Assembly: GCF_900109115.1 (NCBI RefSeq)
Contig: NZ_FNYV01000003.1
Span: 152,843-216,842 of the forward strand
Source of the DNA: Micromonospora phaseoli
GTDB lineage: Bacteria; Actinomycetota; Actinomycetes; Mycobacteriales; Micromonosporaceae
DNA: 64,000 nt
Direction: 5' to 3'
Part shown: one piece after another, positions 19,152 to 27,085 of the stretch
How the letters are laid out: each line of letters starts with the position of its first letter
Position numbering within the stretch: position 1 is the stretch's first letter
The notes under the pieces: generated by a model
The model's database searches: none
The model's input: the letters and a program-made list of their open reading frames with translations, nothing else
What the model was told of the DNA's origin: nothing
Made by a program: the position numbers and the translations under genes

Positions 19152-19922
19152 TCAGCCGAGTGGCCCGCCGGCGGCCACCGCGGCCAGCAGCCGGGCGGTG
19201 TACGCGCGGGTCGCCGCGTACACGCCGGCGCCGTGGCTGACCCGGGCCACGCCGAGCGCGGCCAGTTCGGCGACCGTCGGCGTCCCCGGCCGGGCCAGCA
19301 CGTTCACCGGCGCCGCCACGGCCTGGACGACGGACCGCAACTCGGCCGGTCCGGCGAGCAGGATCGGGTAGACGCAGTCCGCGCCGGCTGCCAGGTACCG
19401 GCAGGCCCGGCGGACCGTCTCGCCGAGCCAACCGGCCGGCTCGCCGGCCTGCCGGAGGAAGACGTCGACCCGGGCGTTGACCACGATCGGCACCCCGGCT
19501 GCCTCGGCGGCCGCCCGCACTCCGGCCAGCAACTCGGTCTGCCGGCCGTCGTCGACCAGGGCGCCGGACCGTGGGTCGGAGTCCTCCAGGTTGAGCCCGA
19601 CCGCGCCGGCTTCGAGCAGCCGCTCGACCAGTTCGGTGGGGCGCAGGCCGTAGCCGCGCTCCAGGTCGGCGGTGACCGGTACGTCGACCGCGCGGGCCAC
19701 CCTGGCCACGGCGGCGAAGATCTCCCCCACCGGGGCGTCCTCACCGTCCGCGTAGCCGAGCGACTCGGCGACGGCCGCGCTGCTGGTGGCTACCGCGGCG
19801 AAGCCGGCGTCGACGACTGCCCGGGCCGAGCCGGCGTCCCAGGCGTTGGGCAGCAGCAGCGGATCGCCGGGTCGGTGCAGGGCACGCAGTGCGGCCGCCC
19901 GGGCCGCCGGGGAGGTGGTCAC
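19152..19922 (-). CDS. Isocitrate lyase / PEP mutase family enzyme
   Basis: 256 residues of the phosphoenolpyruvate mutase / isocitrate lyase superfamily, a Mg-dependent TIM barrel that makes or breaks C-C or C-P bonds in small carboxylic acids. Features seen: LLPNAWDAGSA, TSSAAVAESLGYADGE, DLERGYG, the acid pair in NLEDSDP, and NARVDVFL. The substrate is not clear; many actinobacterial members are annotated as oxaloacetate decarboxylase or methylisocitrate-lyase-like. GTG start at 19922. It is divergent from the tetR gene, whose operators lie about 80 bp from its start. Confidence 0.85.
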   Translation of the reverse strand: MTTSPAARAAALRALHRPGDPLLLPNAWDAGSARAVVDAGFAAVATSSAAVAESLGYADGEDAPVGEIFAAVARVARAVDVPVTADLERGYGLRPTELVERLLEAGAVGLNLEDSDPRSGALVDDGRQTELLAGVRAAAEAAGVPIVVNARVDVFLRQAGEPAGWLGETVRRACRYLAAGADCVYPILLAGPAELRSVVQAVAAPVNVLARPGTPTVAELAALGVARVSHGAGVYAATRAYTARLLAAVAAGGPLG

Positions 19923-20001
19923 AGGTCGATTCTCGGCGCGGCGCAGCGCCGCCCGGAGAGCCAATTCGCCGCCGCTGGCTGTGTGGTGAAGGACACTGAT
20001 C

Positions 20002-20035
20002 TGACCGATCGGTCAGCTCTGACCGATCGGTCAGG
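20002..20035. promoter_or_regulatory. Two tandem 16-bp TetR operators
   Basis: The perfect palindrome CTGACCGATCGGTCAG occurs at 20002-20017 and again at 20020-20035, separated by 2 bp so that the centres are 18 bp apart. It lies 13 bp upstream of the tetR start. The TGACCGATCGGTCA core is a classical TetR-family operator form. It probably controls tetR-mmpL and perhaps the divergent PEP-mutase gene. Confidence 0.85.
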
Positions 20036-20047
20036 CATGCTGGGGCC

Positions 20048-20596
20048 ATGGTCCGCTCCACCCCGCAGACGCACGGCGACATCCTGGCCGCCGCGTCGAG
20101 ACGCTTCGCCGTCACCGGCTACCGAGGGACTTCGTTGCAGGACATCGCCGGCGAGGTGGGCTGTTCCAAGGCTGCGGTGCTCTACCACTTCGCCAACAAG
20201 GAGGCCATCCTCACCGAGCTGATGGCCCCGGCGATCGGCGTGCTGCGGTCGCTCGACGACCAGATCGCCGCCCAGCCCGACCCGGCCTCGGCGCAACGGG
20301 TCGCCGCCGAGGGCTTCGTCGACCTCGCGGTCCGGTTCCGCAGCGAGATCGCCCTGCTCCGCGGGGAGTTCCCGGAGCTGCTGCAACAACCGGTGTTCGC
20401 GCACATCCAACTGATCTCCGAACGGCTCATCGACGCCCTCGCCGGCCATCCCGAACGGCCCTCGGCCCGGATCACCGCGCTGGTGCTGCTCGCCGGCATC
20501 GCCGAGACCTGCGGCCAGTTCGCCGACGTACCCGACAAAGAACTGGGCGACGCCCTGCTGGCGCTGCTCCGACGGGCGCTGGAACCCGCCCACTGA
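20048..20596 (+). CDS. TetR-family transcriptional regulator
   Basis: 182 residues with a canonical TetR N-terminal HTH (GDILAAASRRFAVTGYRGTSLQDIAGEVGCSKAAVLYHFANKEAIL, about 10-54; broken here only by loop residues). Starts 13 bp downstream of two tandem palindromes, so autoregulation is very likely. It is followed after 38 bp by an MMPL exporter, the common regulator-exporter arrangement. Confidence 0.92.
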   Translation: MVRSTPQTHGDILAAASRRFAVTGYRGTSLQDIAGEVGCSKAAVLYHFANKEAILTELMAPAIGVLRSLDDQIAAQPDPASAQRVAAEGFVDLAVRFRSEIALLRGEFPELLQQPVFAHIQLISERLIDALAGHPERPSARITALVLLAGIAETCGQFADVPDKELGDALLALLRRALEPAH

Positions 20597-20634
20597 CCGT
20601 CCCACAAATCCAAACGACCGAGGGAAAGGACCTC

Positions 20635-22881
20635 ATGGCGACCCTGCTCTACCGCCTTGGCCGGGGCTCGATGCGCCGCCGGCGACTTGTCGCCGCGATC
20701 TGGCTCGTCGTACTCGTCGGGCTCGGCCTGGCCGCGGCGACCCTGCGTGGCCCGACGGCCAGCAACTTCACCATGCCCGGCACCGAATCGCAGCAGGCGC
20801 TGGACCTGCTCAACGAGCAGTTCCCGGCCGCGGCCGGCGCCACCGGCACCATCGCGGTCAAGGCACCCTCCGCCGGCCAACTCGGGGCGCCCGAGGGCCA
20901 GGAGGTGATCCAGGCGATCACGGCCGAGGCCGCCACGGTGCCCGGCGTGGTGGCCGCCGTCGACCCGTTCCAGGTCGGCGCGGTATCCCCCGACGGCCAG
21001 TACGCCCTGATCCAGGTGCAGTTCAGCGTCGGCGCCGACCAGGTGACCGAGGAGCAGCGGGAGGCGTACGAGGAAGTCGGCGCCGAGGCCCAGGCGCAGG
21101 GTTGGCAGGTGGCGCCCGGTGGCGAGGTGCTCAACACCGAACCCGAGGTCGGCTCCACCGAGGCGATCGGTGTCGCGGTGGCCCTCGTCGTCCTGGTGGT
21201 CACCTTCGGCTCGCTGGTGGCGGCGGGAATGACCATGCTCAACGCGCTGATCGGTGTCGGGGTCGGGATGGCCGGGCTCTTCGCGCTCAGCGGCGCGGTC
21301 GAGCTGACCACCACCGCGCCGATCCTCGCGCTGATGCTCGGCCTCGCTGTCGGCATCGACTACTCGCTCTTCATCACCTCGCGGTACCGGCAGAACCTGC
21401 TCGACGGCCTCCCAGCCGACGAGGCGGTGGGCCGAGCGGTCGGCACCGCCGGCTCGGCGGTGGTCTTCGCCGGCGCCACCGTGGTCATCGCCCTGGCCGG
21501 CCTGGCGGTGGTGAACATCCCGTTCCTGACCGTGATGGGTCTGGCCGCCGCCGGCACGGTGACGATCGCGGTACTGGTGGCGATCACCCTCCAGCCGGCC
21601 CTGCTCGGCTTCGCCGGACGCCGGGTACTGCCCCGCCGGCTGCGCTCCGCGATGCCGGCGACCACCGCCGGCGTCGAGGACGACACCAACCAGCAGAGCG
21701 ACGTGACGAGCCACCGTGCGGCACCGGAGGCCGCCGCCGTCACCGGCGAGGACCGCTCCACGTTCGGGTTCCGCTGGGCCCGCCTGATCACCCGCTTCCG
21801 GATCCCGGTGATCCTGGTCGGCGTGCTCGGCCTGGGGCTGCTCGCGCTGCCCGCGTCGGACATGCGTCTCGCCCTCCCCGACGCCGGCACCGCGCCGGCC
21901 GGGTCAGCCGCCCGGGTCTCCAACGACCTGATCACCGAGGGCTTCGGGCCGGGCTTCACGGGCCGCCTCGCGGTGGTCGTCGCCGGTGACGACGCCCAGG
22001 CCACCGCCGCGGCCGTTCCGCAGGTGACCGCCCTGGTCCAGCGCACCGACAACGTGCTCGCCGTGGCCCCGCCGCAGCTCAGCCCGGACGGCCGGACGGC
22101 GCTGCTCGGGGTGATCCCGCAGACCGGCCCGACCGACCCGGCGACCGAGACGATGGTGCACGACATCCGTACCGCCGTCGGCGGGGTAGACGGCGCGAAC
22201 GTGCTGCTGACCGGGGTGACCGCGATCGGCATCGACATCTCGGAGAAGCTCTCCGACGCGCTGCCGATCTACCTGGGCCTGGTGGTCGGCCTGTCGATCC
22301 TGCTGCTGATGCTGGTGTTCCGGTCCCTGCTGGTGCCGGTCAAGGCGGCCCTGGGCTTCCTGCTCACCGTCGCCGCCACGTTCGGCATCACGGTCGCGGT
22401 GTTCCAGCAGGGTCACCTCGCCGACCTGGTCGGGCTGGACACGCCGGGGCCGCTGATCAGCTTCCTACCGATCCTGCTGATCGGCATCCTGTTCGGTCTG
22501 GCCATGGACTACGAGGTCTTCCTGGTCTCCCGGATGCGGGAGGACTTCGTCCACGGTGACACCGCCCAGCAGGCCACCATCAACGGGATGGGGCACGGTG
22601 CGCGGGTGGTCACCGCCGCCGCGCTGATCATGACGTCGGTCTTCGGTGGCTTCGTCTTCCTCGACGATCCGGTGATCAAGTCGATCGGCTTCGCGCTCGC
22701 CATCGGCGTGGCGATCGACGCCTTCGTGGTCCGGATGACCATCGTTCCGGCGGTGATGTCGCTGCTCGGCAAGGTCGCCTGGTGGCTGCCTCGCTGGCTC
22801 GATCGGGCGCTGCCCAACGTCGACATCGAGGGCGAGAAGCTGCGCGCCCAGCTCGACGAGAAGGTCCCCGCCGGCACCTGA
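20635..22881 (+). CDS. MMPL-family transporter
   Basis: 748 residues, RND superfamily of the MMPL type, with two repeats of a first membrane segment, an extracytoplasmic loop and about five membrane helices each. Motifs: GLAVGIDYSLFITSRYRQNL in the first half and GLAMDYEVFLVSRMRED in the second, the proton-relay and sorting segments of the family. Exports lipids, siderophores or drugs; the substrate is unknown. ATG start with AAAGGA 6-7 nt upstream. Probably repressed by the TetR upstream. Its TGA stop is immediately followed by a dispersed repeat. Confidence 0.93.
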   Translation: MATLLYRLGRGSMRRRRLVAAIWLVVLVGLGLAAATLRGPTASNFTMPGTESQQALDLLNEQFPAAAGATGTIAVKAPSAGQLGAPEGQEVIQAITAEAATVPGVVAAVDPFQVGAVSPDGQYALIQVQFSVGADQVTEEQREAYEEVGAEAQAQGWQVAPGGEVLNTEPEVGSTEAIGVAVALVVLVVTFGSLVAAGMTMLNALIGVGVGMAGLFALSGAVELTTTAPILALMLGLAVGIDYSLFITSRYRQNLLDGLPADEAVGRAVGTAGSAVVFAGATVVIALAGLAVVNIPFLTVMGLAAAGTVTIAVLVAITLQPALLGFAGRRVLPRRLRSAMPATTAGVEDDTNQQSDVTSHRAAPEAAAVTGEDRSTFGFRWARLITRFRIPVILVGVLGLGLLALPASDMRLALPDAGTAPAGSAARVSNDLITEGFGPGFTGRLAVVVAGDDAQATAAAVPQVTALVQRTDNVLAVAPPQLSPDGRTALLGVIPQTGPTDPATETMVHDIRTAVGGVDGANVLLTGVTAIGIDISEKLSDALPIYLGLVVGLSILLLMLVFRSLLVPVKAALGFLLTVAATFGITVAVFQQGHLADLVGLDTPGPLISFLPILLIGILFGLAMDYEVFLVSRMREDFVHGDTAQQATINGMGHGARVVTAAALIMTSVFGGFVFLDDPVIKSIGFALAIGVAIDAFVVRMTIVPAVMSLLGKVAWWLPRWLDRALPNVDIEGEKLRAQLDEKVPAGT

Positions 22882-22941
22882 GGTGTAAGGAGGGGCCCCC
22901 TGTTAACGCCTGGTGCATAGCAGGGGGCCCCTGTTAACGCC
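22882..22941 (+). repeat. Nested-palindrome repeat, copy 1
   Basis: About 60 bp starting directly after the MMPL stop codon. It has two GGGGCCCC-centred palindromes joined by a conserved linker (GTTAACGCCTGG...CATAGC). The two boxes also pair with each other, so the RNA or DNA could fold as one long hairpin or two short ones. Same family as copies at 27478, 33102, 39912 and 40808. Confidence 0.85.
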
Positions 22942-22948
22942 CGCCCCC

Positions 22949-23012
22949 AACGCCGCACGCCGGAAACGCCGCACGCCGGCAACGCCGCACGCCGGAAACG
23001 CCGCACGCCGGG
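22949..23012. repeat. Four 16-bp tandem repeats
   Basis: Four head-to-tail units of AACGCCGCACGCCGGN at 22949, 22965, 22981 and 22997, differing only in the last base. They lie between repeat copy 1 and the 3' end of the erythromycin-esterase gene. Non-coding, with no spacers, so not a CRISPR array. Confidence 0.9.
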
Positions 23013-23027
23013 CAATGCTCGCGAGGC

Positions 23028-24284
23028 TCACACGCCGGCCGGGTACGTCTCCATCTCGCCCGGGCTGGCCAGAGCGGGCAGCGGGTGCAGCGCCGTGGTC
23101 TCGTCGCACCAGATGAGGGCGTCGTACCGCTGCCCCAGCCGGGTCGGCACATAGTTGCCCCACGACTCGAACGACGGGTCGTAGACCACACCGATGGCCC
23201 GGTGGTCGAGGGTGTCGGTGACCCAGCCCGGCTGGTCCGGCCCGCCGAAGACCAGCACCGCCCGTTCCGGCATCAGCTCGTGCAGCCGGTGTTCCACCGA
23301 GCCTTCGCGGGCCGGCGGCACCACCATCGCCTCGGCGGGCGATCCCCAGCGCGGCGCGGCGATCACGGTGCCGCGCCAACTGCCGAACCCGATCAGCACC
23401 ACCCCGTCGGCGCCGTGGCGCTCCCGGGCCAGTTGACCGATGTTCACCATCCCGTCGGTGGCCATGTCGGTCGCCCGCGCGTCACCCACGTGCGTGTTGT
23501 GCGCCCAGACGACACCCCGGGCACCCGGCCCGTAGCGTTCCAGCAGCCGGTCCAGGGTGTCAGCCATGTGGGTGTCCCGGACGTTCCACGACCCGGGCCC
23601 ACCGGCGACCATCTCCCGGTAGTAGCGCTCCGCGCCGGCCAACACCTCCGCGTTCTGCCAGGCCGAGAAGGCTCCCGGTCCGTCGGTGGCGGCGAATTTC
23701 CGAGTACGCGCGAGCAGCCGGATCACCTCCTGCTCGCATCGGGCGGAGACGAAACGGCTCGCCACCCCGTACTCCTCGACCCGCTTGCCGTACGGCTCGA
23801 AGCACCGGTACGCGTCCTGCGCGGCCTCCAGCGAGGCCGGGTCCTCTTCGCCGAGATAGTCGAAGATCGCCTGCATCGACTCCCAGAGGCTGTAGACGTC
23901 GAGGCCGTGGAACCCGACCCGGGACGGCTGCGCGCGCTCCATGTTCCAGGAGCGCAGCCACCGACAGAAGCGGGCGACCTCGGCGTTGGCCCACATCCAG
24001 GTGGGCCAACGCTCGAAGCGTTCCAGGGCGATCTGCGGCTCGGCCAGTCCGTCGGTGGCACCGGTCACCGAGCGGTGCACCCGGTCGCAGTCCGGCCAGT
24101 CGCCCTCCACCGCCACGAAGGAGAAGCCGCACTCGGCGATCAGGCGGCGGGTCAGTTGCTCCCGGATCCGGTAGTAGTCGTAGGTACCGTGCGTCGCCTC
24201 CCCGATCATCACCACCCGCGCGTCCCGGACACGCTCCAGCAACGGGTCGAGGTCGCTCGGCGCGCCGAGCCGCTGTACCTGCAT
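23028..24284 (-). CDS. Erythromycin esterase family protein
   Basis: 418 residues of the EreA/EreB-like family. Family members hydrolyse the macrolide lactone, though many homologues have other or unknown ester substrates. The conserved active-site region VMIGEATHGTYDYYR is at about 25-39, followed by FVAVEGDWPDCDRVH and later VVWAHNTHVGD. Starts at ATG 24284 (MQVQRLGAPSDLD). It lies 100 bp downstream of an Erm-type methylase on the same strand, which supports a role in macrolide resistance. Confidence 0.85.
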   Translation of the reverse strand: MQVQRLGAPSDLDPLLERVRDARVVMIGEATHGTYDYYRIREQLTRRLIAECGFSFVAVEGDWPDCDRVHRSVTGATDGLAEPQIALERFERWPTWMWANAEVARFCRWLRSWNMERAQPSRVGFHGLDVYSLWESMQAIFDYLGEEDPASLEAAQDAYRCFEPYGKRVEEYGVASRFVSARCEQEVIRLLARTRKFAATDGPGAFSAWQNAEVLAGAERYYREMVAGGPGSWNVRDTHMADTLDRLLERYGPGARGVVWAHNTHVGDARATDMATDGMVNIGQLARERHGADGVVLIGFGSWRGTVIAAPRWGSPAEAMVVPPAREGSVEHRLHELMPERAVLVFGGPDQPGWVTDTLDHRAIGVVYDPSFESWGNYVPTRLGQRYDALIWCDETTALHPLPALASPGEMETYPAGV

Positions 24285-24384
24285 GCCTGCGGCTACCCGG
24301 GTCCCGGTTGGGCAAACGCCCCGGCTCGGCGGTGCTGGGCCGGGGCGGTGGCCCGGGTACCCGGCCGGGCACGACCTCAATCTG

Positions 24385-25182
24385 TCAGCGGGCGCGCAGC
24401 AGGCGGTGCAGCACCAACCACTGCTCCGGCCAGACATGCCCGACCGGGGTGTCCGGGTCGAGCCGGCTGGCGCGCAGCGCCGCCATCAGCCGGGCCCGCC
24501 GATGCTCGCGGGCCAGCGAGGCCGCGAGCGAGCCGCCGACCCCGCTGAACCCGAGCTCCACCATCCGGCGGTACGCCGGCAGGGCCGGCGCCGGCAGCAG
24601 CGGCTGCTCCCGACGCTCGATGCGCAGGATGCCGGCGTCGACCCGGGGCACCGGACGGAACGCGGCACGTGGGACCCGCCCGGCGAGCCGCCAGCTGAAC
24701 TCCGGCCAGGTCAGCACCGTCAGCCGGGTCCACCGGCCGTAGTCACCGGCCCGGCGGCGGGCGTACTCCAGTTGGGTCAGCAGGGTTGCCTGACGCAGCC
24801 CCGGCGCGGCCAGGCACCAGCGCACCACGGCCGCGGTGAGCGACCACGGGATGTTGCCGACCACGGCGAACTCCGCCGGAGGCGCTGCCGCGGCGAGGAA
24901 GTCGGCCTGACGGTACGTGACATTCGGCAGGGCCGCGCAGACCCGGGCCAACTCCACGCGGGCGGCGGGATCCACCTCGTACGCCATCAGGTGCCCGCAG
25001 CGTGCGGCCAGCGGGCGGGTCAGTTGCCCGCGCCCGGCACCCAGCTCCAGCACCAGGCCGCCGGGATCGGGGCGGGCGGCGTCGACGAGCCTCGCGATGG
25101 CGGCCGGGTCGACGAGGTAGTTCTGCGAAAGTACGCGACGGGACCGGTCGCGTTCGGTGCTGCGGAGGCGGCGGGGCGCCAT
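24385..25182 (-). CDS. erm: Erm-type 23S rRNA (adenine-N6) methyltransferase
   Basis: 265 residues. Methylates the A2058-equivalent adenine of 23S rRNA, giving resistance to macrolides, lincosamides and streptogramin B. SAM-binding motif VLELGAGRGQLT (44-55), preceded by the family's SQNYLVD (19-25). The catalytic loop is VVGNIPWSLT. The Erm rather than KsgA assignment rests on this loop, the basic N-terminus and the context with a leader ORF and an ere-like gene. AGGA lies 7 nt before the ATG. An attenuation-type leader precedes it. Confidence 0.85.
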   Translation of the reverse strand: MAPRRLRSTERDRSRRVLSQNYLVDPAAIARLVDAARPDPGGLVLELGAGRGQLTRPLAARCGHLMAYEVDPAARVELARVCAALPNVTYRQADFLAAAAPPAEFAVVGNIPWSLTAAVVRWCLAAPGLRQATLLTQLEYARRRAGDYGRWTRLTVLTWPEFSWRLAGRVPRAAFRPVPRVDAGILRIERREQPLLPAPALPAYRRMVELGFSGVGGSLAASLAREHRRARLMAALRASRLDPDTPVGHVWPEQWLVLHRLLRAR

Positions 25183-25190
25183 GGCGTCGT

Positions 25191-25250
25191 CCTGTCTGTC
25201 GCCGTCGGGGCGACGGATCCGGACAGGCAGCCGTCATCGGGGCCTGTCCG
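25191..25250 (-). promoter_or_regulatory. Alternative hairpins before erm
   Basis: On the mRNA, CGGACAGGC (25250-25242) pairs perfectly over 9 bp with GCCTGTCCG (25228-25220). The CCTGTC part of the second arm can instead pair with GACAGG at 25196-25191, which overlaps the AGGA ribosome site of erm. A further 6-bp hairpin (25214-25209 with 25203-25198) sits between. These are mutually exclusive folds of the kind used in translational attenuation. Confidence 0.6.
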
Positions 25251-25293
25251 AGCGGTTCGGGACTCGGACGGCCCTGGTCATGGCGCGAGAGGT

Positions 25294-25314
25294 GGCACCG
25301 TGATGCGCGGTGCC
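25294..25314 (-). promoter_or_regulatory. Hairpin just after the erm leader ORF
   Basis: GGCACCG and CGGTGCC form a perfect 7-bp stem with a 7-nt loop, 20 bp after the leader stop codon. It is part of the structured stretch between the leader and erm. Confidence 0.6.
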
Positions 25315-25334
25315 GGGAACGTACGCGAAAGGCG

Positions 25335-25448
25335 TCAGTCGCGGGTCGCGCCGGCCAGGGCCGGACGCCGGACTCGCAGGCGGGCCGCCAGCAGCGGCCA
25401 GTACGCGGCCGGCGAACCGACCGCGTTGATCAGAGCGTGCATACCCAT
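25335..25448 (-). CDS. Putative 37-residue leader peptide of erm
   Basis: A small ORF starting MGMHALINAVGS and ending ALAGATRD. The middle contains AARLRVRR (21-28), which includes Arg-X-Arg patterns (RLR 23-25, RVR 25-27) like the +X+ motif known to stall ribosomes in the presence of macrolides in leaders such as ErmDL. A TAGGGT 7 nt upstream of the ATG could be a -10 box giving a leaderless message. It precedes erm by 152 bp of hairpin-rich sequence. The role is inferred from position, motif and structure. Confidence 0.6.
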   Translation of the reverse strand: MGMHALINAVGSPAAYWPLLAARLRVRRPALAGATRD

Positions 25449-25553
25449 GCCCGCGACCCTAACCACACCCACCCCAACCCCGCCCCCCAATTCCCCACGC
25501 CCCACCAGCCCTTGTCGATCATGACGTCGACGGGCGGCTTGGAGATCAAACGG

Positions 25554-25565
25554 CCCCGATCGGGG
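25554..25565. terminator. GC-rich palindrome after the oxidoreductase gene
   Basis: CCCCGATCGGGG is a perfect 12-bp palindrome about 20 bp beyond the stop of the Gfo/Idh gene. It may help to end that transcript before the erm leader. Weak as a terminator because the loop is minimal. Confidence 0.35.
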
Positions 25566-25585
25566 GAAGTAGGTCTACCTCCGAG

Positions 25586-26488
25586 TCAGGCGGATAGCTC
25601 GACGACGGTGGCTTGGGTGCGGGCGGTCTCGGCGGCGGCGAGCACCGCCACCACCTCGCGACCGAACCGCACGTCGCAGCGGTGATCCCGGGTGCCGGCG
25701 TCGACCTCCGCCAGCAACTGGTCGATCGCCACTGCGAACGCCGTCGCGGCGCTTCCGCCGCCGTTGGGGAGCCTCTCGATGCCGTTCTCTCCGTAGAGCA
25801 CGAACTCCGCGGCGACCGATTCCGGCGGCGCGTCGAGGGTCAGCGACACCGTGCTGGTGGCTCCGTCGGCGTGGCTGAGCAGCAGGTGGACCAGGCCGCC
25901 GGGCCCGTCGGTGGCCGCCACCCGGGTGACCCGGCCGAGCACCGGCAGCAACACCGCCAGGGCGTGCGGTCCGATGTCCCACAGCGCGCCGTGCTCTCGG
26001 CGCCACGGCGACTGGGCGTACGGGCTGCTGGGCTGGAAAATCGAGGCGAAGCGGATGACGTTGGCGGTGTGCCAACCTCCGGCCGCCGCGGTCGCTGCGA
26101 TGAACCCGGCGACGTCCGGCTGATAGCGGCCGGTGAAGAAGACCACCGAGGCCGCGCCCGATCCGGCTGCGGCCTCGACCACCCGGTCGGCGTCGGCGAC
26201 GGTCAGCGCCAGCGGCTTGTCCAGCAGCAGGTGCCGGCCGGCGGTGGCGGCCCGGACCGCGATCTCCGCCTGCACCTGCGGGGGCAGCGCCACGGCGACC
26301 GCGTCGCACGCCTCGATCAACGCGTCGACGTCGTCGAAGGCCGGTACGCCGTAGCGGGTGGCCAGCGCGGCGGCCTTGTCCTGGTTGCGACCCCAGACGC
26401 CGGCCAGCTCCGCCCTCGGGTGTGCCTCAAGCGCCGCAGCGTGCGTCTCCGCCGCCCAGTGGCCGGTGCCGAACAACCCGAACCGCAT
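25586..26488 (-). CDS. Gfo/Idh/MocA-family oxidoreductase
   Basis: 300 residues. N-terminal NAD(P)-binding fold (GLFGTGHWAAETHAAAL), then the family's substrate-domain motif around LLLDKPLALTVADADRVV, where the EKP-like motif is DKP. Acts on sugars, inositol or similar polyols; the exact substrate is unknown. ATG start at 26488 with GGAGG upstream; a GTG directly before it is less well placed. Confidence 0.88.
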   Translation of the reverse strand: MRFGLFGTGHWAAETHAAALEAHPRAELAGVWGRNQDKAAALATRYGVPAFDDVDALIEACDAVAVALPPQVQAEIAVRAATAGRHLLLDKPLALTVADADRVVEAAAGSGAASVVFFTGRYQPDVAGFIAATAAAGGWHTANVIRFASIFQPSSPYAQSPWRREHGALWDIGPHALAVLLPVLGRVTRVAATDGPGGLVHLLLSHADGATSTVSLTLDAPPESVAAEFVLYGENGIERLPNGGGSAATAFAVAIDQLLAEVDAGTRDHRCDVRFGREVVAVLAAAETARTQATVVELSA

Positions 26489-26689
26489 CACGTACCTCCG
26501 CCGTCGCCTGGCCGCGGCTGGCCCACGGCAAGGTCCACGCTAGCCTCCCGGCCGGCCCGGCCCGCCGCCCCCGCTGCCTTTCACGCCCTCCGTTGGAGCC
26601 CGCGTCCGCCACCGCCCGGCCTACGCGGGCTCTTACTACGTGGGTTAGTAGAGTGGCCCGGTGATCGGAACGAGCACCGGGTGGACCCG

Positions 26690-27085
26690 GTGACCGCCGC
26701 GCCCGCCACCGGGTCGCCGGTCGACGGCGGGCTGGCGGTGGCCGCCATCGTGCTGTCGCTGTTGGTCGCCGGCTGGGCACTGGTGGCCACGCTGCGCCAC
26801 CGGCCGCCGGACCGGGTACAGCTGATCGGACTGGCCGTGCTGGAGCTGCTGCTGCTCGCGCTGGCGGTGGTGGCCGCCGTGGCGCTCGGCGGCGGCGAGC
26901 GGCCGGGCGAGCCGGGGACGTTCTTCGGGTACCTGGTGACGCTGATCTGCCTGCCGCCGCTGGCGGCGGTGCTGGCCCGGATGGAGCCGACCCGCTGGGG
27001 ATCGGCGATCGTCTGCGCGGTCTGCCTGGTGACGCCGGTGGTCGTGGTCCGGCTTCAGCAGACGTGGGAGGTGCTCGGTGGCTGA
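26690..27085 (+). CDS. Small integral membrane protein
   Basis: 131 residues, about four membrane helices (GLAVAAIVLSLLVAGWALVA, LAVLELLLLALAVVAAVALG, FFGYLVTLICLPPLAAVLA, IVCAVCLVTPVVVV). I do not recognise the family. GTG start at 26690, with another in-frame GTG three codons earlier. The last 8 bp overlap the next gene, another small four-helix protein, so the two are probably made together. An AT-richer patch at 26630-26650 (TTACTACGTGGGTTAGTA) may hold the promoter. Confidence 0.7.
   Translation: MTAAPATGSPVDGGLAVAAIVLSLLVAGWALVATLRHRPPDRVQLIGLAVLELLLLALAVVAAVALGGGERPGEPGTFFGYLVTLICLPPLAAVLARMEPTRWGSAIVCAVCLVTPVVVVRLQQTWEVLGG

Noticed and set aside
22949..23012. CRISPR-like tandem repeats
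   Set aside because: Units are contiguous with no spacers and no cas genes.
22509..23015. ORFs whose ends read GVNRGPLLTP or GVRKGPFL
   Set aside because: These peptides are translations of the palindromic repeat, not proteins.
25510..25553. Third copy of the GATCATGCAGT inverted-repeat family
   Set aside because: GATCATGA occurs next to a C-rich tract, but no inverted arms could be found.
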